Shown one piece after another: positions 32,297-34,698 of a stretch of DNA of 34,698 nt. Under the pieces are notes generated by a model that was given only the letters and a program-made list of their open reading frames with translations, ran no database searches and was not told where the DNA came from. The stretch is taken from the NCBI GenBank assembly GCA_044238935.1, contig JBIICI010000021.1, positions 1 to 34,698 of the forward strand, given 5' to 3'. Source of the stretch: JBIICI01 sp044238935. Its GTDB lineage: Bacteria; Pseudomonadota; Alphaproteobacteria; Micavibrionales; Micavibrionaceae. Position 1 is the first letter of the stretch. Each line of letters starts with the position of its first letter. Position numbers and translations under genes: made by a program.

Positions 32297-32989
32297 ATGA
32301 CCCATCTATCTAAAAAACTAAATTCATCAAATGAATCAGGAAATGTCTTGTTCCTGATTTTAATTGCCGTCGTTCTGTTTGCCGCCCTTTCTTATGCGGT
32401 TACCCAAACATCGCGTTCTGGATCAGGTACAGATGATGGTGCATTAATCGATGCCGCCCAAGTTTCACAATATCCCGCATCGGTTCGGACATCCTTAATC
32501 AGAATGATGGTGGATGGTGTTCAACCTGCTGATATGGAATTTAACGCTCCCGCCGATTTTGCGGATCTGGATAATGCAAAAGCAGGGGTTTTCCACCCAA
32601 CAGGCGGAAAAGCAACCTATGTTTTGGCACCAGGGGATTTTATGGAATCTGCAACACAAACAGCATGGACATTTAACATGCGCAATCAAATTAATTTGAT
32701 TGGTTTAACAAATGGAACAACAGTCCCAAACGCAGCATCAGCTGATTTAATCGCGTTCTTATCTGGGATCACAGATGGTTTATGTACAAAAATTAATACA
32801 GATGTTGGTATTACAACAACGCCTGCTGATACAGATATTATTTTAACCAACCAAGAAGATGGAACAGCTGTCGTTTATGATGGTGATACGATTGGTGGTG
32901 CAGGCTCAACAGCGCTGAATGGTCAACCTTATGGATGTTTCACACAAGGTGGCGCTAATGTTTATTACCATGTTATGGTTGAACGTTGA
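32297..32989 (+). CDS. Pseudopilin-like secreted protein
   Basis: This 230-residue protein has a type IV prepilin-like N-terminus: a short polar leader ending in SNESG, then the hydrophobic helix NVLFLILIAVVLFAALSYAV. The +5 Glu of major pilins is absent, as in GspK-like or PilX-like minor pilins. The globular part contains SRSGSGTDDGALIDAAQ, close to GSGTDEGAIK in the next protein, suggesting related folds. Two Cys residues (in DGLCTKIN and YGCFTQ) could form a disulfide. Its stop overlaps the next frame. CpaA or another prepilin peptidase may process it. Confidence 0.6.
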   Translation: MTHLSKKLNSSNESGNVLFLILIAVVLFAALSYAVTQTSRSGSGTDDGALIDAAQVSQYPASVRTSLIRMMVDGVQPADMEFNAPADFADLDNAKAGVFHPTGGKATYVLAPGDFMESATQTAWTFNMRNQINLIGLTNGTTVPNAASADLIAFLSGITDGLCTKINTDVGITTTPADTDIILTNQEDGTAVVYDGDTIGGAGSTALNGQPYGCFTQGGANVYYHVMVER

Positions 32990-32994
32990 TCTTG

Positions 32995-33666
32995 ATGAAT
33001 ACATATTCTTTACAAAAGGGCAGTGCGCTGATCTATATTTTGATCGCCATTGCCCTTTTGGCATTGTTAACTGTTACTTTTATGGAGCCTTCAGGGCAAC
33101 AAACACAAAGCCAAAATAGCTTTAAATCAATTGCGGATTTAGAATCACAAATTGAATTTATTCGATCATCCGTCCAAGAATGTACATTATTATACCCAGC
33201 AGGCGACATCACCATCGATAATACTGGCAGCGGCACGGATGAAGGGGCAATTAAAAATTACCCGATTAAACCCAATTCCACACATTTACTTTTGGCATCC
33301 CGCGCCGCCAATCGCAATGTTGAATTTTTACGCTGCCCCGGAAATCCGGGGGATAGCAATGCGCATGTTGCCATGTTTGGTGGAAATACAGGAAAATACC
33401 TTGCGCAACCCCCTGCTTTGTTTGGGGCGTGGCAATGGTATAATGGTGTTGATGGTGTCTTTTTTTGGATTGAAACAGATAAATCAGATGCCTATTTAAA
33501 AACAGCTTTGGATAAACTGGAAACACTTTATGGTGCATGTGAAGCAGATGTGCTTACAGGCCCCGTGGATTTAGACAGCGATGGGGATACGGAATGCCCT
33601 TCGGGATCTTATTGTTTCCGTTTATTTATGGTACGCAAAGCCACCGCCGTGCCTGCGTGCCCATAA
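32995..33666 (+). CDS. Second pseudopilin-like secreted protein
   Basis: This 223-residue protein has a leader ending in LQKG followed by the hydrophobic helix SALIYILIAIALLALLTVTF, similar to GspK or PilX minor pilins (QxGxALI, no +5 Glu). The mature domain has GSGTDEGAIKNY, shared with the preceding protein, several cysteines (ECTLLYPAG, FLRCPGNPG, YGACEADV, TECPSGSYCF) and DLDSDGDTECP, which could bind calcium. I chose the ATG at 32995; a TTG at 32986 overlaps the previous stop codon. The two genes are certainly cotranscribed. Which machine they serve is inferred from cpaAB next door. Confidence 0.6.
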   Translation: MNTYSLQKGSALIYILIAIALLALLTVTFMEPSGQQTQSQNSFKSIADLESQIEFIRSSVQECTLLYPAGDITIDNTGSGTDEGAIKNYPIKPNSTHLLLASRAANRNVEFLRCPGNPGDSNAHVAMFGGNTGKYLAQPPALFGAWQWYNGVDGVFFWIETDKSDAYLKTALDKLETLYGACEADVLTGPVDLDSDGDTECPSGSYCFRLFMVRKATAVPACP

Positions 33667-33669
33667 GCC

Positions 33670-33788
33670 GTCATGCCGTGCTCTGACACGGCATCTCAGG
33701 CTTATAGGCGAGATGCTGGATCACGTTCTTCGTGCTCTGGATTAACAAAGAATCGTCATACAAAATAACCTCACGCGAAGGCGCTAAG
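33670..33788. repeat. Two-hairpin repeat, copy 4 (degenerate), and a solo CTAAG-palindrome arm
   Basis: GTCATGCCGTGCTCTGACACGG opens with a perfect 8-bp stem ATGCCGTG/CACGGCAT; the second half is degenerate. At 33772-33788, CACGCGAAGGCGCTAAG is an exact copy of the right arm of the palindrome at 20604-20648, without a left arm. The stretch separates convergent genes and could stop both transcripts, though no T run is present. Confidence 0.7.
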
Positions 33789-33799
33789 ACGGTTTAATT

Positions 33800-34669
33800 C
33801 TAAAAAGGATGAATCTGTACAAAAACGTCAGGAGAGTATAATGCGTTGTTGGAAAGAACTGAACCGACGCCTGTATCGATGACGATGCCTGTTATACCCG
33901 TTGTTGCTCTGGGAATATTAATACTGTTACCATTATTATCATAAAACACTCCCCATTGGATATAACAATCCCATGTAAAATTCACTGTGTTTGAAGCAAT
34001 CAAGTCACCCGTAAATCCATAATTTGTGGATGACAATGCAGATGCAAAATTTACATAAAAACTAAAATCTGTCCGCGTTACACTATGAACACCACGTTGG
34101 GCAAGCATATTATAACGCAATAATGTTAAAGATCCTGATGTTGTCGCGCTATTGGGGGCGGTAAATGTGAATGTATTGGCATTCGGTATCGTTGCAATGG
34201 TGGAAAGCGCATTTGTCGTTCCAAGTGAGCCGCTGGATACAGTATATTGTATTCTGTGCCCCACAAGATAGCCGTGATTCGCCAAGGTAACGGTTACCGT
34301 TGTTCCCGATTGCGTATAAGACGCCGTTTGATTTGCTGTTGTTTTATATCGGAATAATACAGCCACAGGGGAACCAGACCCTGTTGTGATGATGCTATCG
34401 ACATAAGATTTCGTTGCAACTTGGGAGCTTGTTGTCGGGGTCGAGGCATTTAAATTAGCAACCCATACCCCCCCTTCACAAGTTAAAACATATCCCCCCG
34501 ATCCAGAAGGGTTTGCCGTCATTCGCACAGCATCTTCGGGGCTACAAGCAGAGCCAACAGTTGTATCACCACCCGTCAATTGAGAAAAAGAAGGGCTGGG
34601 TATAAACAAGATCAAAACAAACAAAGCCAGTAAATAATGCCGCAGAAGACAGGCATTTTTGAGCCAAGT
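33800..34669 (-). CDS. Secreted repeat-poor beta-rich protein, PilV- or tail-fibre-like; 5' end missing
   Basis: The readable part is at least 290 residues. The frame stays open to the contig end without an ATG, so the start is missing. The visible N-terminus is a signal peptide (LRHYLLALFVLILFIPSPSFSQ). The mature part begins with a Cys-containing segment ending GGYVLTCEGGVWV, similar to the conserved CxxGxW segment of PilV-type pilus-tip adhesins. Next come a Ser/Thr-rich linker (TPTTSSQVATKSYVDS), beta-rich sequence (VTVTLANHGYLVGHRIQYTV) and a C-terminal TWDCYIQWGVFYDNNG. A pilus-tip or fibre role is inferred from these features and the neighbouring pseudopilin genes. A phage-derived fibre is an alternative. 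Confidence 0.6.
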   Translation of the reverse strand, partial: TWLKNACLLRHYLLALFVLILFIPSPSFSQLTGGDTTVGSACSPEDAVRMTANPSGSGGYVLTCEGGVWVANLNASTPTTSSQVATKSYVDSIITTGSGSPVAVLFRYKTTANQTASYTQSGTTVTVTLANHGYLVGHRIQYTVSSGSLGTTNALSTIATIPNANTFTFTAPNSATTSGSLTLLRYNMLAQRGVHSVTRTDFSFYVNFASALSSTNYGFTGDLIASNTVNFTWDCYIQWGVFYDNNGNSINIPRATTGITGIVIDTGVGSVLSNNALYSPDVFVQIHPF

Positions 34670-34676
34670 TGGGCGC

Positions 34677-34698
34677 GGGGCGGGGGGGGGGGGGGGGT
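34677..34698. other. Poly-G run at the contig end, probable sequencing artefact
   Basis: The last 22 bases are almost all G, with 16 in a row at 34682-34697. Nothing else in the window has such composition. Two-colour sequencers read loss of signal as G, so this end is probably not genomic, and bases from about 34670 onward should be trimmed or checked. Confidence 0.75.

Overview
The window looks like a chromosomal contig from a moderately AT-rich alphaproteobacterium. Gene content supports this: a one-cysteine DksA with the alphaproteobacterial C-terminal signature, AddA/AddB instead of RecBCD, CtaB heme o synthase, a Tad/Cpa pilus pair (CpaA, CpaB), paired flgA-flgH, and a three-domain MFS/acyltransferase/acyl-ACP synthetase fusion. 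I cannot name the genus. The left edge lies inside an insertion sequence and the right edge runs into a poly-G tract, so both look like assembly ends.

Layout. 1-5048 is an island of flagellar genes and mobile-element debris. It holds the 3' end of an IS1016-group (IS1595 family) element, two small unknown genes, flgA-flgH behind a good sigma-54 promoter, a flavin oxidoreductase pseudogene split by a TA-flanked miniature element (MITE), trpS, and a deleted IS1016-group copy just upstream of trpS. 5077-8022 carries a nitroreductase and two AT-rich accessory genes (an unknown protein and a Nudix-like protein) that face each other and share an almost identical promoter segment. 8023-9002 is a glycosyltransferase whose 5' end is partly duplicated at its 3' end. 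9073-18029 is a tightly overlapping operon asnB-plsY-addB-addA, ending 3 bp from the convergent dksA. 18591-21598 has htpX, an EVE-domain gene, a GxxExxY gene and ctaB, with CTAAG-type palindromes in the first three gaps. 21700-25769 is a lipid unit: an alpha/beta hydrolase overlapping the large Aas-like fusion gene. 26240-26941 encodes a J-domain protein with five 16-residue repeats predicted to form a beta-solenoid. 27072-29921 is uvrA. 29992-33666 is a pilus locus: cpaA-cpaB on one strand and, divergently, a one-membrane-segment PilO/GspM-like protein plus two pseudopilin-like proteins. A secreted protein with a PilV-like 'CEGGVW' segment lies opposite at the contig end.

How the genes relate. 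AddA and AddB form the recombination helicase-nuclease. PlsY and the Aas-like fusion act in phospholipid acylation. CpaA processes prepilins and CpaB supports pilus assembly, so the divergent pseudopilin genes may be its substrates. Intergenic DNA holds at least three repeat families: (i) two-hairpin GTCAT...ATGAC elements, (ii) CTAAG/CTTAG palindromes, and (iii) the TA-targeting MITE with a solo end elsewhere. I saw no rRNA, tRNA or CRISPR array. The most informative new observations are the MITE insertion whose removal restores an open reading frame, the J-domain/beta-solenoid protein, the uncharacterised pilus cassette, and the GxxExxY gene bracketed by palindromes.
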